Shown: piece by piece, positions 10,723-22,454 of the stretch | How the letters are laid out: every line of letters begins with the position of its first letter | Numbering within the stretch: position 1 is the stretch's first letter | Assembly: GCA_029931535.1 (NCBI GenBank) | Contig: JAQPZY010000912.1 | Coordinates: 186,001-250,000, forward strand | Length of the DNA stretch: 64,000 bases | Direction of reading: 5' to 3' | DNA from: Margaritifera margaritifera | Taxonomy: Eukaryota; Mollusca; Bivalvia; Unionida; Margaritiferidae | Program-made: the position numbers and the translations under genes | The notes under the pieces: model-generated | The model's input: the letters and a program-made list of their open reading frames with translations, nothing else | Database searches by the model: none | What the model was told of the DNA's origin: nothing

Positions 10723-11345
10723 TTATGAGCAGTGAAGCTCACAAAATGTCCAGCTAGCTTGAAAACAATTAAAGTATTCATCTTCGTTCATTTCAATATA
10801 GTCAAGATCACGATCTCCACTGCCTAATATATAAATTTTCTCCACAATATTGTCTATATTCTCATCAAAATCGGCATCTAAACCACTGCAGTCACTTGCC
10901 GCTTCAATACTGTCTGACATTTTGATCTCCGCAATTCAGTTTTTCAATAACATTTTCTGCAAACCAGTTATCGTTATCTCTGTTCATTTCGTCGAAGTCA
11001 AGATCATCATCTGCACTGCGTAAAATGTCAATTTTCCCACAAAATTGTCTATTTTTTAAATTCAAATCGACATCCTCATCACTGCCATCATTTCCCGCTT
11101 CAGTGATGTCCGCCATGTTGATCTCTGCACGCTAAAACTCATATTTAAAATCAAATGTTTAAATAACCTAATAATAATCAACTCCGTTCATTTTTATGAA
11201 GTAAAAGTAACGATCACCATTGACTAAAATGTCAATTTCCACACGAAATTGTCACTATTTGCAACTAAATCATCAAGCACATCACTGCCATCACTTGCCT
11301 CTTGAGTACTGACCTCTTTTGTGATCACCGCATGTTAAAACTCAA
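10723..11345 (-). repeat. Three tandem units of about 197 bp with acidic coding potential on the minus strand
   Basis: Two adjacent units are open: 10723-10920 (65 codons) and 10904-11116 (70 codons), each with its own ATG, overlapping by a few bases. Both read a start M-[SA]-D-x-[IT]-E-A, then a D/E-rich stretch, then I-x-I-L-x-S-x-D-x-D-L-D and E-M-N-x-D. A third, more decayed unit lies at about 11150-11345, where the ATG is lost. Sequence similarity between neighbours is clear. I do not recognise the protein; it could be a transposon-derived minisatellite that happens to stay open. Confidence 0.5.
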
Positions 11346-11670
11346 TTTTTAAGTCGATTTTTAAACCAGTTTTGGGGGTATTTTAAACTCCTGCACTTGT
11401 GTACCTTCAAAATTCATCTCCTTCTTTTAAAAAGAGTAAACGTCAAAAAAATGACGTATTACACGCGAAGTGGTAGACGGAATGAAGTGAACATAAGACG
11501 GAAATAGTATCCAGTCGGAAAAAGTAAAGTACGACTTGAATCCTATCCAGTCGAAAAAAGGTTAAGCGCTGTTTATATAGACGGCTTTTTGACTGAGTGT
11601 AATACCAATTGTGGTAAACAGAATAAAAGCATTGATTCATTCCTAATGTTATATTAATCTCACTGATCCA
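11345..11670. other. No recognisable feature
   Basis: AT-rich unique-looking sequence between the acidic tandem repeat and the (ATCT)n array. No gene seen. Confidence 0.4.
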
Positions 11671-11673
11671 ACT

Positions 11674-11701
11674 TTCTATCTATCTATCAATCAATCAATC
11701 A

Positions 11702-11789
<88 letters not shown>
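11674..11789. repeat. (ATCT)n compound microsatellite
   Basis: ATCT units interrupted by a few ATCA units at 11687-11702, then an almost pure run of about 22 ATCT to 11789. Confidence 0.95.
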
Positions 11790-11989
11790 GTCGATCGATC
11801 TATCGTTCTTTCTTTGTATCTGTCCAAACAGATAAAACAATGCAAAGAAACAGACTAGGTCAATCCAAATCGAAATTTAAACATGAACACTGTGAACCTA
11901 TTTGTGTCCATATTAATCACGTGCAGCTCATGAACAGCACAGAGCTCAGAATTTATTGTAGAAATCTCGATTGTCTACAATTTTATTTA

Positions 11990-13173
11990 CTGTTTACGAA
12001 ATCCAAATTTCCACTGAAAGGTGTCATCCTCTTTATGTTCTATATCATATGCTCTCTTTTTTCATGTAATTAATGTTATCCATCAGATCTACACCCTTCA
12101 TCTATAGTTTTATCTTTCTTAACACTTGTAGTTCACAACCACAACTCACAGGTTAGTTATATATTTCTTCATTAAGTATTAACATCATGGTCGTAATGAA
12201 AATTACAAAGAAAAATGCGCAGTCAAATGTCTGTGTTAATTGAAATGTTCTCAGGAAAATGTTTCAATTTTATAGTTGTTTCCTTTTGATTTAGGGTTCA
12301 TGTCCCATCGTTCATTATCTCCAGCAGGGTAAAAAGTATTCTGATGAATGATACAACTTTACCTACCATTGACGTATATCTGAGCTATTATATCTTTAAA
12401 AATTCAAGTTGTCTCTCTGGCTATCTGAATGTCTCAACTCGAGTTTGCATACGAAAGAAAAGATGAATTACGATACATCCGGGCCTTTCCATTTTATTCC
12501 TGCCAAACGTAATTCTCTGGCTCCTTAATTTCACAAGCTTACTTATATTAGTGTCAGATTCTCCCTAAGCTACTTTTAGCATTTAATAAATTAATCTGAA
12601 AACTAGTATGTAAGCAAGGGTCATTTCTATCGTCTATTACCTTTACAAAATCCAATAATATTTGCCATATATCTAATCGGTCTGTAGTGGAATCAAGTCT
12701 TAAGAGTAAACATACAGTGAAATGTAAATGACACTCAAAAGGCTACACAATTTTGTCTTATCCATATATTTTGTTGTGAAAAAGTGTAGGTAAACATTGA
12801 AAAGTTGTTTACAAATGTTTTCCTTTAAGAACAGTTGTCGTTTTGTGTTGATGTATGCCAAGGCAGACGTCATTGTGCTGAATTATTGATCCTCAAACAG
12901 TTGGACTATTTATTATTGTCACATATTCCTTTTTCTAAATTTTTCATATGTAGTCTTTCGTTTCATTACACTCCAGTGAGTTTGTTATAACGACAATTGA
13001 TTATAAATAACTCCGTAAAGAAAAAGTTACAATAGTAAAAACACAGTGAAAGAAACTAATTAATTGGAATTTAACCATTGAGGAATTGTTCTATAATAGA
13101 AATCCCTGCACCCGCAGATTTCAGTGTAATTCTCCAGTGGCGATGGTAGACTTTTGTGCAAATTTTGCTAAAG

Positions 13174-13245
<72 letters not shown>

Positions 13246-13420
13246 GCTCGTACATATTTCGAAATTTCAAATGTGTATAACTTCCAAAAGAGGCAAGAAC
13301 TGATTGATAAAATAATAATACTGAATATCATGGTAGTTTTGATACCTGGAGGAAGACATTATTCATGTATTACATGCAAAGGGCACCAGAGAAAAGATAT
13401 ACTTAACCACCACAAAAGAA
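11990..13420 (+). repeat. Diverged copy of the TIMP last-intron block
   Basis: Resembles 7730-9750: ATCCTCTTTATGTTC (12028), TCAACTCGAGTTTGCATACG (about 12434), ACAGTTGTCGTT and the GGAGGAAGACA segment (13350). It lies 1.9 kb downstream of the TIMP stop. No copy of the terminal TIMP exon follows it that I can find. It is a relic of a tandem duplication at the 3' end of the gene. Confidence 0.5.
13178..13242. repeat. (TA)n microsatellite
   Basis: About 32 TA units inside the duplicated intron block. Confidence 0.95.
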
Positions 13421-13479
13421 ATCAAAGGCTCAAAAGAACGTATCAACATTACAGACAGACAGAGAGATAGATAGATACC

Positions 13480-15845
13480 ACCAGTAGCTGATGGAACTTA
13501 GGTTCAAAGTGACGGCGGGGGATGCTGATGGGACTCAGGTCCAGGGAGGGGGCGGGGGGATAGTGATGTGATGGAGTGGAATGGCACAGCTTTACCTTCG
13601 AAGTAGTGCATTAAATAGTATGTGTGACCTTTGCATTAGGATACAGAATGCTATTTCAAGGAACACGTTCCATACAACGACTAAGTATTATGAATACACA
13701 CTGATATAGAAGGAACGAATACAAATTAAAACAGTGCCTTTACAATCTCACTTGAATTGAACTGTATTTTGCTCGACTGAAAATGTCGCCAAGAATACAA
13801 GACTTTATTGGATATAATTTTGATTTAATTTCTTTTACACTGATGTTTAAAATATTCGCCGTTAATAGCTTTTCTTAATCAGTACCCACTTAATTTGTTC
13901 AATTCAAAGGTAGAGTTGCAAGAAATATGGATGAAACGAGAAATGATGTTTGATTACCCAAACAAAACAATGCATGAATCTTGATGGTCTTTGTTCACAT
14001 TCATTTATTTGTTTCACATCATGATTAAGGATATTTAAATTAATCATAGATTGCAAAAATACATATGTATAGAAATATGACGGTTATTACGCATCCTTAT
14101 TAATTGTGAGAAGTTTTACTTGCTGCCACATTTTTAAATATTGTACAGTTTTTTCATTCTTAACACTGACAATCCGTCAATTTAACAATCTGAAGTTATT
14201 TTTGACAATAGTTGAAATGGATGTCTAGATCAATACCCACTTATCCGCTGCTGGTTGACTATCTGTCTAGTAGAGCAGCTTGGCAATTTAAAATGTCATT
14301 CAGAGCAAGTAAGGCAAGCTGACTGAAAAATTTAACTTGCCTTTGGAGAGCTGAGCTTGCTCCAAAATTTGATAACGTAATATTAAAACGGAAGTTAAAA
14401 CATTAGGAAAAAATCAAATATCGGATGTTTTAAGGAAATCCCGTTACATTTTACTTACAAGTACAGAATGTTTTTCCCCTTTTATCTTTGTTTGCACCTT
14501 AAAACCAGATGCCGAAAATTAAAGTTGATCAAAAAAGATATGTGCAAATAGTACATGTAGTTAGATTTGTAGATGAGAAGAAAAGGAAGGTTTAAAATGC
14601 ATATATTGTTAGAAATGCAAAGACAGGCATATACATGTGTATAGATAAACTGATAAATGGATAGATAAGGGATTTGGAAATAGTTAGATTTATTAGAGAG
14701 AGAGAGAGAGAGATGTTTAAGTAAAACGCCTTAAACTGAATGAAAAACACTATTTTTATATGGAACGGGTTCATTAGACTTATTTGTAGAAACTTCGTCA
14801 CGTTTCCTGTTTTGCCTAGATACGTTTCTTCAACTACATCAACAATAATGACAGCCAGACATTCTGTAATGATATTGTTATACTCACAACATTGAGAACA
14901 CTTTTTTGATCCATTTACTTAACAATTATCAAGTAGGTTGAAACCGACGGCACACATCAAAACAATCTTTGACAAGCCGACTTTTGAGAACACGTATTTT
15001 AATCTATTTAATTATGAGCCAGACAGAAAATATGTACCGGACTCTTATAATTATCACCTAAACAGTAGATGATAAACACCGTTTGGGGTGCTAGATTTTC
15101 GGCACACTGATTGCACTTTTAAAGAAATGCATGTGTCTAATCATTAAAGACGAGTGCCTTTATTTCCAAAACACACATGTCAAAGAAATCTCACAAGTTA
15201 TATTATTAATAATTATCACCTTGCCACCTTAAAATCGACGACATCCATCAACCAATCTTTGACAAGCTTGGCACATATCGGAACTCACAAAATGCCCGTG
15301 GATAGGTTAGGACTTGAGCGTTGGCAGATTCCGTATACGTACAAATTTTACGACTAAAATGTAACTGATAAGCTAAAATATGAATATTTATTGTCAAAAC
15401 TTGCTTTAAATAGTAAATATTTACCTTATCGTGTCTGGACGAGAAAATGCGCCACCGGCAAAGAGATTGACTACAAAATGGAAATGTCTGACTTTGATAG
15501 TATATCGTGATAAGTAAAAGATCGATATATGAAAGAAAATGTGTGCAGTTATGTAATAAAAAATGCGGTGGATACACACGCCAAATACAGATACTGATAT
15601 GTTTACTGTGGCAATATTTAAAAATATAGGACTTGTAGAACATAAAGCATTACGAAGTGAATAAGACACCCCCCATTTATCTCACTCTCCCTCCCTCCCC
15701 CCCCCCTATCTCTCTCAATTGTATGACTTGCAGGCACGCAGGGATGTACGCTGCAAACTTCAGCTTGCCTAAGTCGAATGTTAGCTTCTTTTGGTGTCGG
15801 GCAAGTAGATTTTGTAAAGCTCTGGTCATAAAAGTATACATAAAC
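13480..15845. other. Gene-free stretch with local G-rich and GA tracts
   Basis: Contains a G-rich patch (13510-13565), a short (GA)n at 14695-14714 and a diverged direct repeat sharing ATCTTTGACAAGC (about 14965 and 15255). A C-rich tract lies at about 15685-15710. No exon or transposon ORF recognised. Confidence 0.4.
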
Positions 15846-16022
15846 CAGTGGTGTACTGGCCATTGGGCATACCGGGACAAATCCCGGTGCGCCGCCGCAT
15901 CGGTGGGTCGGTGGTCCGTCAAAATAATCCGTTTTTACCGGTGTTTTACTGGTGTGAGAAAAACCCCGGGCCTGTCCCGGCAGATAAGTCCAGGGCCGAG
16001 TTGCTTATTCAGTACACCCCTG
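15846..16022. mobile_element. hAT-type MITE, copy 1 (177 bp)
   Basis: Terminal inverted repeats are CAGTGGTGTACTG at the left and CAGTACACCCCTG at the right. The flanks ACATAAAC (15838-15845) and ACATAGAC (16023-16030) match at 7 of 8 positions, the 8-bp target duplication expected of hAT elements. The GC-rich interior has no coding capacity. A second copy in the opposite orientation is at 34736-34911. Confidence 0.8.
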
Positions 16023-16139
16023 ACATAGACTATATCATTTCATCGGCTACAGATAGAGTTATAAGAAGGGATCATATGTGATCGTCATGCTAGAAGTGGA
16101 GCAACAACATACATAAAGATTAAAAAAGGACTATGCTCG

Positions 16140-16820
16140 ATGGATGTGGAAGCTTAAATATGAACCATCGTTTAGGTAAAACTATCTGTGGTCACAAAGT
16201 CAAAATTGATTCCGTGTCTGTTTGTGTCTATCAACCCGACTATTCACACGAGACAAAAGATGTTGCAGAATATATCAGGAAGTTTTCTTTATGGCATTGC
16301 CATACGTACTTTACGGACTCCTTAATTTCACGTGGTAATTTATATTAGTGTCAAAATTCTCTCTCAATTATTTTAATACTTAGTGAATGAATCATTAAAA
16401 AAACTACTAGGTCAGTACTGAGAGCATTACTATATTCTATTCTCTTAGCAGCCATATGTAACGTGACAAGCCATTAGGAGTAAAAGTACATATGTAACGT
16501 GACAAGCCATTAGGAGTAAAAGTACATATGTAACGTGACAACCATTAGGAGTAAAAGTACAGTGAAACTTGCATATAAATGAAAACAAAAGTTTCTCTTG
16601 TCCTTATATATAAGGTTAAGTAATGCAGGTAAACATAGGACCATGGTTTAAAAATGTATTTCCTTAGAACAGTTGTTGTTCAATAGAGGTGTCTCCTAAG
16701 GCGTACATAAGTGTGCTAAAATATTGATTCTCGAGCAGTGTGACTATGTATCGTTGGTACATGTTGCCTCTTATTTTTTTCAAATGATGTCTTTCGTCTC
16801 ATTCCAGTGGTTTTGTTATA
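16140..16820 (+). repeat. Second diverged copy of the TIMP last-intron block
   Basis: Matches 8790-9440 in order: the TTTGTGTCTATCAACCCGAC segment, GAATATATCAGGAA, the run before AACAGTTGTTGTT and GTTGGTACATGTTGCCTCTT. It is interrupted by a local 36-bp tandem repeat. No exon follows. Confidence 0.5.
16453..16559. repeat. 36-bp minisatellite, three units
   Basis: Two identical 36-bp units starting CATATGTAACGTGACAAGCC at 16453 and 16489, then a 35-bp unit at 16525 with one G missing. Near-identity implies recent duplication. Confidence 0.95.
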
Positions 16821-16859
16821 ACCTAAATAAAACGTGTCTCTGTTCGTCGCGAAACAGAG

Positions 16860-17280
16860 AACATTTAAGCCGATAATCATGATGGAATATATTTTGCCAA
16901 ACTTTGTTGCTTACCACGATTGTTGCCATATTCGGGTTGGTGGGAGTGAATCTATAACAGCTCCACTCAATATGCAAGAAATGTCATGTAATAACTGGCT
17001 TTAAATAAGTTAATACATATTGACATAATTAATGCTGTGGAGTTATGACAATATTAAGTTAGTGTAAGTGAAATCTAATGTGCCCATTATCATTTTTTTA
17101 AGAGATGTTTGGAAAGCTGTTCAGGACAAAAGATTTTAGGTTATCCAAGATGGCCACCCGAGTAGATTAAATTGAACTACAACTACCATATCTAAACTTT
17201 AGATGATCTACGTGAGCAATGATACAAACTCAATGCATATTTCTAGTTTTTAAATGTTTATGGATATATAGTAGTCACAT
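16860..17280. other. No recognisable feature
   Basis: AT-rich sequence between the last intron-block copy and a LINE relic. Confidence 0.4.
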
Positions 17281-18255
17281 ATAAGGATTTAATATTGTTC
17301 TTTATTAACACTAGTATGAACAAGATGAAAATGTCAGAAGCATAGAAACATATTTAAATACCAGCCTTGCTGGTTCAGGAATAAGCGTTCTTATCTCAAC
17401 ACTTTCTGCAGCATTTTCTGGCTTTAGTGTGTCCTATATACCTGAAGATCTGACCTAAACACATAATCCCATGCACGAAAGCCATGAACTGAGTGAAAAT
17501 AATGGTGCAGATGATGACTTGGATTATACAATATAGCTGACACTTATCCAGAATTCCTGAGGTTCCAACGTAATAAATACAATACCACTGTGCAGATATA
17601 TCCACCAATGTGTGGACATCAAAGAACAATTAGGAACTTTCAAGGCCCATATAGAACAGTCATCCAGACAGATTTTGTTAATGTGTAGATGGAACTTGGA
17701 TCAGTTATGATACCTTTACTAACTCATTCCAAGTTGACAAAAATTTCTTAGATTTTTTTTAGTGTAATAAATGCTTTAAAAGTATATAAAAATAAATACA
17801 ATATAATTATTGACAATTGTATATAACGACCAATATTACATCCATCTACTAATCTACTAATTAGAGACAAAAAGGGTAGTAGGAGAATCTATCTGAGACT
17901 TGTTTCAAATGATTGTGAGCCTACATCTTAAGTTAAATGGAGTCTCAAATAAGATAATATACACGAGGAAGATGGGCCTAAGTTACTATTTTAGATTACA
18001 AAATGTCCAAAACTACGTTGGTTTCAGTTTAAAATACTACATAGAATTATGGTACAAACAACTGTCTTAGTAAAATTAGAATGTAGTAGAAAAAGTAGCT
18101 CACATATTCTAGGACTCTATAAAAGGCTTTTCTTCATAGTTTTCTGGATTGGAATAAGAGTAAGTGTCAAAATGTTTCCGGTCTTGTACTCAACAAAAAA
18201 AGATCTTTACTTGGGTTAATTGACAAACAGGCAGAATCTGATTATTGTTTCATTG

Positions 18256-18347
<92 letters not shown>

Positions 18348-18480
18348 CCCAATCTTCTTCAATTTAGAAATGAATGCAAATAATTATTTTTGACTCAAAA
18401 ATACCATAGCTATATTAATTGCAGCTGGGGTAATTTTGATATGAAATGGTTTGTGCAATAAACACTTTTCGACTAATAGA
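17280..18480 (+). pseudogene. Decayed non-LTR retrotransposon (LINE), C-terminal part
   Basis: Conceptual translation, with stops and frameshifts, gives LINE-like fragments: an S-I-E-T-Y-L-N-T-S-L-A-G-S-G-I-S stretch at about 17340-17450, and an L-R-W-F-Q-F-K-I-L-H-R-I-M motif at about 18010-18055. The latter matches the W-F-Q-[YF]-[KR]-[IL]-L-H-R-I signature that follows the RT domain in L1/Tx1-like LINE ORF2 proteins. A (TA)n array has expanded within it at 18259. It is nonfunctional and its clade is uncertain. Confidence 0.5.
18259..18345. repeat. (TA)n microsatellite, about 43 units
   Basis: Pure dinucleotide run within the LINE relic. Confidence 0.97.
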
Positions 18481-19486
18481 ATTTATTTATATACTGGCAT
18501 ATTAAAAAGTTACACAAGAGATGTTAACTAAATAAATAGTAGCAATACTAGCTATATTTATTATGATGAAAATTGTCTTATACCTCAAATTTGTACAACT
18601 TTATATAGATATAGTAGATTGGGCTACACACAGTTATATTCTTGCTACTAAATACCCTGATATGTGCTTTGTTACTTGTGTAAGTTTAACTACGTGTTAA
18701 GCTTTACCCGTTATTTTGTACCATTATGTGTTTTTTTCTTTTTCTTGTTTCTAAAAATATAGAACGAAACACAATTATTTAAAATAAAATAAGTAAGGAA
18801 CTGGCAAATTTTAAAGCCCCCTCCCCTCCAACAAAAGAAGAACAATAAAAACCAAAAAAGCATGTTCTTTTACAATGCTGAAAAGATTTTCAACGGGTTC
18901 CTTTACATCATATTTATATCCATCTTAATCAGACACAATTGTTCATGTATATAAACTTATTTTTACTATCAATAAATCAGTATGATGAAAAAAGCTACAC
19001 AAACATGACCTATCCATTTGTCCTTTCATTATCATAAATTTTAGGGCCTATTCTGTTCAATACACAGATACATCACAATTTGACAAGGGAATGCAAACAA
19101 GTTCCATGCACAACAAATACATATTTTGCGATTAGGATAGTTCAACATGAATATTCCACTGAAAGGCTTTTATGTGCCCCTGATAAAAAGATTAAGTATG
19201 AATGAGAGTAAAGGTTTTTAAATATATAGTAGGCATAATTATAATTTTTCTAAACACCATTTGCAACAAGAGTGTCTCATAATTCTATTCAATCAATGAT
19301 TATAAAATCATAATGTTTAATTCGTTGCTGAAATGGCAATTGAATACAAACTATGAAACTACTATTAAAGATACTATGTTGCCTGGATTTATAAGTTACA
19401 AAGAATTAAGACATATTTATATATGATGCACAAGGTACTTGGCTGGTAGCCTAATTTTCTGGCAGAATACTTCAAGACATACCAAA

Positions 19487-19489
<3 letters not shown>

Positions 19490-19563
<74 letters not shown>
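19490..19563. repeat. (TA)n microsatellite
   Basis: About 37 TA units, pure. Confidence 0.97.
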
Positions 19564-19567
<4 letters not shown>

Positions 19568-22129
19568 CGCGCTATTACGGCCCTCCCGACATTGGATTTT
19601 CATAAGGATTCCCTTTAAATGTATTCCGTCAAGATTTTCTTCCCTAGATAACCCTTAATGCAAAAAAATACAGATTTGTTTTGTAAAACCGATTGTTATG
19701 AATATTTTGTTTTTATTGCCACAAAAGGATAGTCTCATTCGTGGTATGCACTTTGCAAATAACGATTTCATTAATTTCCTTTGAACATGTATTTGATGTC
19801 TACTGTCGCTGCAACGTTTTTATATGTTAGCCTTCCGATACGTATTTATGGTTCGACTGATGACGTTTTGACAACTTTGACGCCTACCAATGAAAACGTT
19901 TCTTTCAAATGTTCAATCAGAGCGATGGTAATATAGATACATACCGGACTGGCTCTACTGAGTTGTTTGTATACAGACTAGGAATTACTTTTCAATTTAT
20001 TCCAGGAAGATCTACTCCACTTGGGTATTATACTTATAAAACCGGAATATTTTTCTTTTTTAAAAAGGGATTGTTCTAAAACATTTTGTGTTATTGCTGT
20101 AAAAGAATTTATCTCTCATTTTAATGCACTGTGTGATTAATAAATTAAGTTGTTTAATTTAAAATTATTTAACACTGACCTCTGTTTCTATGTTGTTGTC
20201 TGTGGCTTGGCTTTCCTTATCTGTGTAAAGCTGGGTGTATGATGTATGGGTAAAAAATACGTCGTCACAGATAAAAAAAAGTTGCATAGATACGTAACGG
20301 ACGTACTAGGTCTGCCCAGTTGTCCATACATACTAAAAATATACTGTCGGAACATATATGCTATTGTGACGTCACGACTCTTCCTGTGACATGCTAAGAT
20401 CAACAATTGTAACATCATTTTCAGTACTATGTTAAAAGAGCGATAACTGTATTATATTTTCATATATGGTTTCCGTCTCTACGGTTTCGTACTTTGGATA
20501 GGTTTAATTTTTAATGTAAAAGAATTTCACATGTTTTACTCAGTGGTTAGTGTACTTTGCACTAGTTCAAGGTCATTTTTCGCTCACATGGGGACAGATA
20601 TTTTGATCATCTCTCTGTTTTTGATAGTGCACAGTTTCCATAATTGCCAAATTTGAAGAAATTTTAGTAACAGTACATCAAAGTAACTTAAAGGTATGCC
20701 AACATTATCTATACTGTGCATTTTGCTAGGGAAACAACTTCATCTTATCCCGGTTTCTCTCTCAGAAATACATAATAACTTTCGAGCGGAATCATAATCT
20801 GACGTTTCACTGTCTCAAATGTTACGTTTTATACACTTTATTGTCGGCTGGCCAATAGAACTAAATTTTCAACAGCATACCGACCGATGTGTGTTAGCAA
20901 ATCCGAAAATATGGCAGAACTATACGGTAATTATTTTTTTACAATACACATGCTTTTGTATTTTTACAAATAGTTGTCAAGAAGAACCTTTCAAACCTAA
21001 GATTGCAGCTTGAGAATAATATTATGTTTTCTGGGCTGAAAAAGACAGCACGTATATATCTCATTGAAGAGAGACACCTGCTAAAAACTTGCATATTTAA
21101 ATCTGAAACACTCATCATGAACCGTCTGTTCTGTCCCACGTGATATAATAGTTGCGAAATATTACCATATTACATTGTAGAAGACATGACAAAAGTGTTG
21201 ACCTATTTAATAAATTTGCTCTTTCTCTATTTGTAGCACCACTGTAACATGACTTCCAGGTTTGGTTGCATTTGTGGTTTGATCCAGCGTTCACTTTATC
21301 TTCAAGAAAGCGGTCTAAGTAGAGGGTCATGTCATGCCATAGGTTTTCAAACAAAAAGAGTCAAAACAAATGTTTAAATTTAATTCTACTTGTTAGAAAA
21401 TCTGAAAATAACTACTCTAATTTATTATAATAGACGAAATTCTAACAATTTTATTGATTAAATGATTATTAACATATATTTACTTCGCCCCATGTAAACT
21501 TTGTTAGAGAAATTTCATTATATAAATAATTATTAAGGGTGTCATTTCATAATCAAACATGCTTAATAAATGGCAAAGTAACTAATCAATGTCATTATGA
21601 ATGTTATATCCAACTTGCTCTACATTATGATATAATTTATTTCCCTGTCTTCATATTTGGAACAAGGGAAGAACAAATTTTGTTTTGATCCTCTACTTTG
21701 TTTGCACAAAAGGGGCAATATTTAGCATTCATTGCGATTACAGGTGTTAGGTAACGACCAGTTTCAATTTGCAGAGAATGAGCACTGATTCTAAACTTGG
21801 TAAATTTTTTAAGCTGCTTTTTTTTCTTCCAAGCCACATAATAGTTATCTTTCAAATACAAAACTCTTCTTGATTTTCCTATACACAGATAATTTGAAAC
21901 ATACTGAAGTTGTTGGAAAATAATATGAATCAGTTACAAAAAGGTATTGTTATATATTTCATAAAGAGGTATTGAAATATATTAATGGGAGAAAAATTAT
22001 ATCGCGACAGTGGCGGTACAACATTTATCTCTACTGTGGCGCTATCACTTTTGGAACTGCTTTCTTTTCCTATTTAGGAAACATATATGCTATTCAAACC
22101 TGTATTTCCATATCTAGTCCTATTTTTTT

Positions 22130-22130
22130 T

Positions 22131-22171
<41 letters not shown>
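22130..22171. repeat. (TC)n microsatellite
   Basis: About 20 TC units with one interruption. Confidence 0.95.
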
Positions 22172-22173
<2 letters not shown>

Positions 22174-22380
22174 TACAAAGGATGAACAGATCTTAAAATG
22201 TATAAGCATAATTTTATAAAATCAATGAGGAGGTGTCATCAAACGAACTTCATACAACAAAAAGTAATTTTTAAGTATTGACTTTTCTAATTATTTTTTT
22301 GCATGAATTATGCAAATTGTCAGTGGCTGAACTTACATGACCTGTTACTATTCAATAGTCTGTGTTACCCATACAGTATC

Positions 22381-22381
<1 letters not shown>

Positions 22382-22452
<71 letters not shown>
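22382..22452. repeat. (TA)n microsatellite
   Basis: About 35 TA units, pure. Confidence 0.97.

Positions 22453-22454
<2 letters not shown>

Noticed and set aside
15248..15643. 131-codon minus-strand frame overlapping several others
   Set aside because: Multiple overlapping frames on both strands, no conserved motif, no splice context; probably chance.
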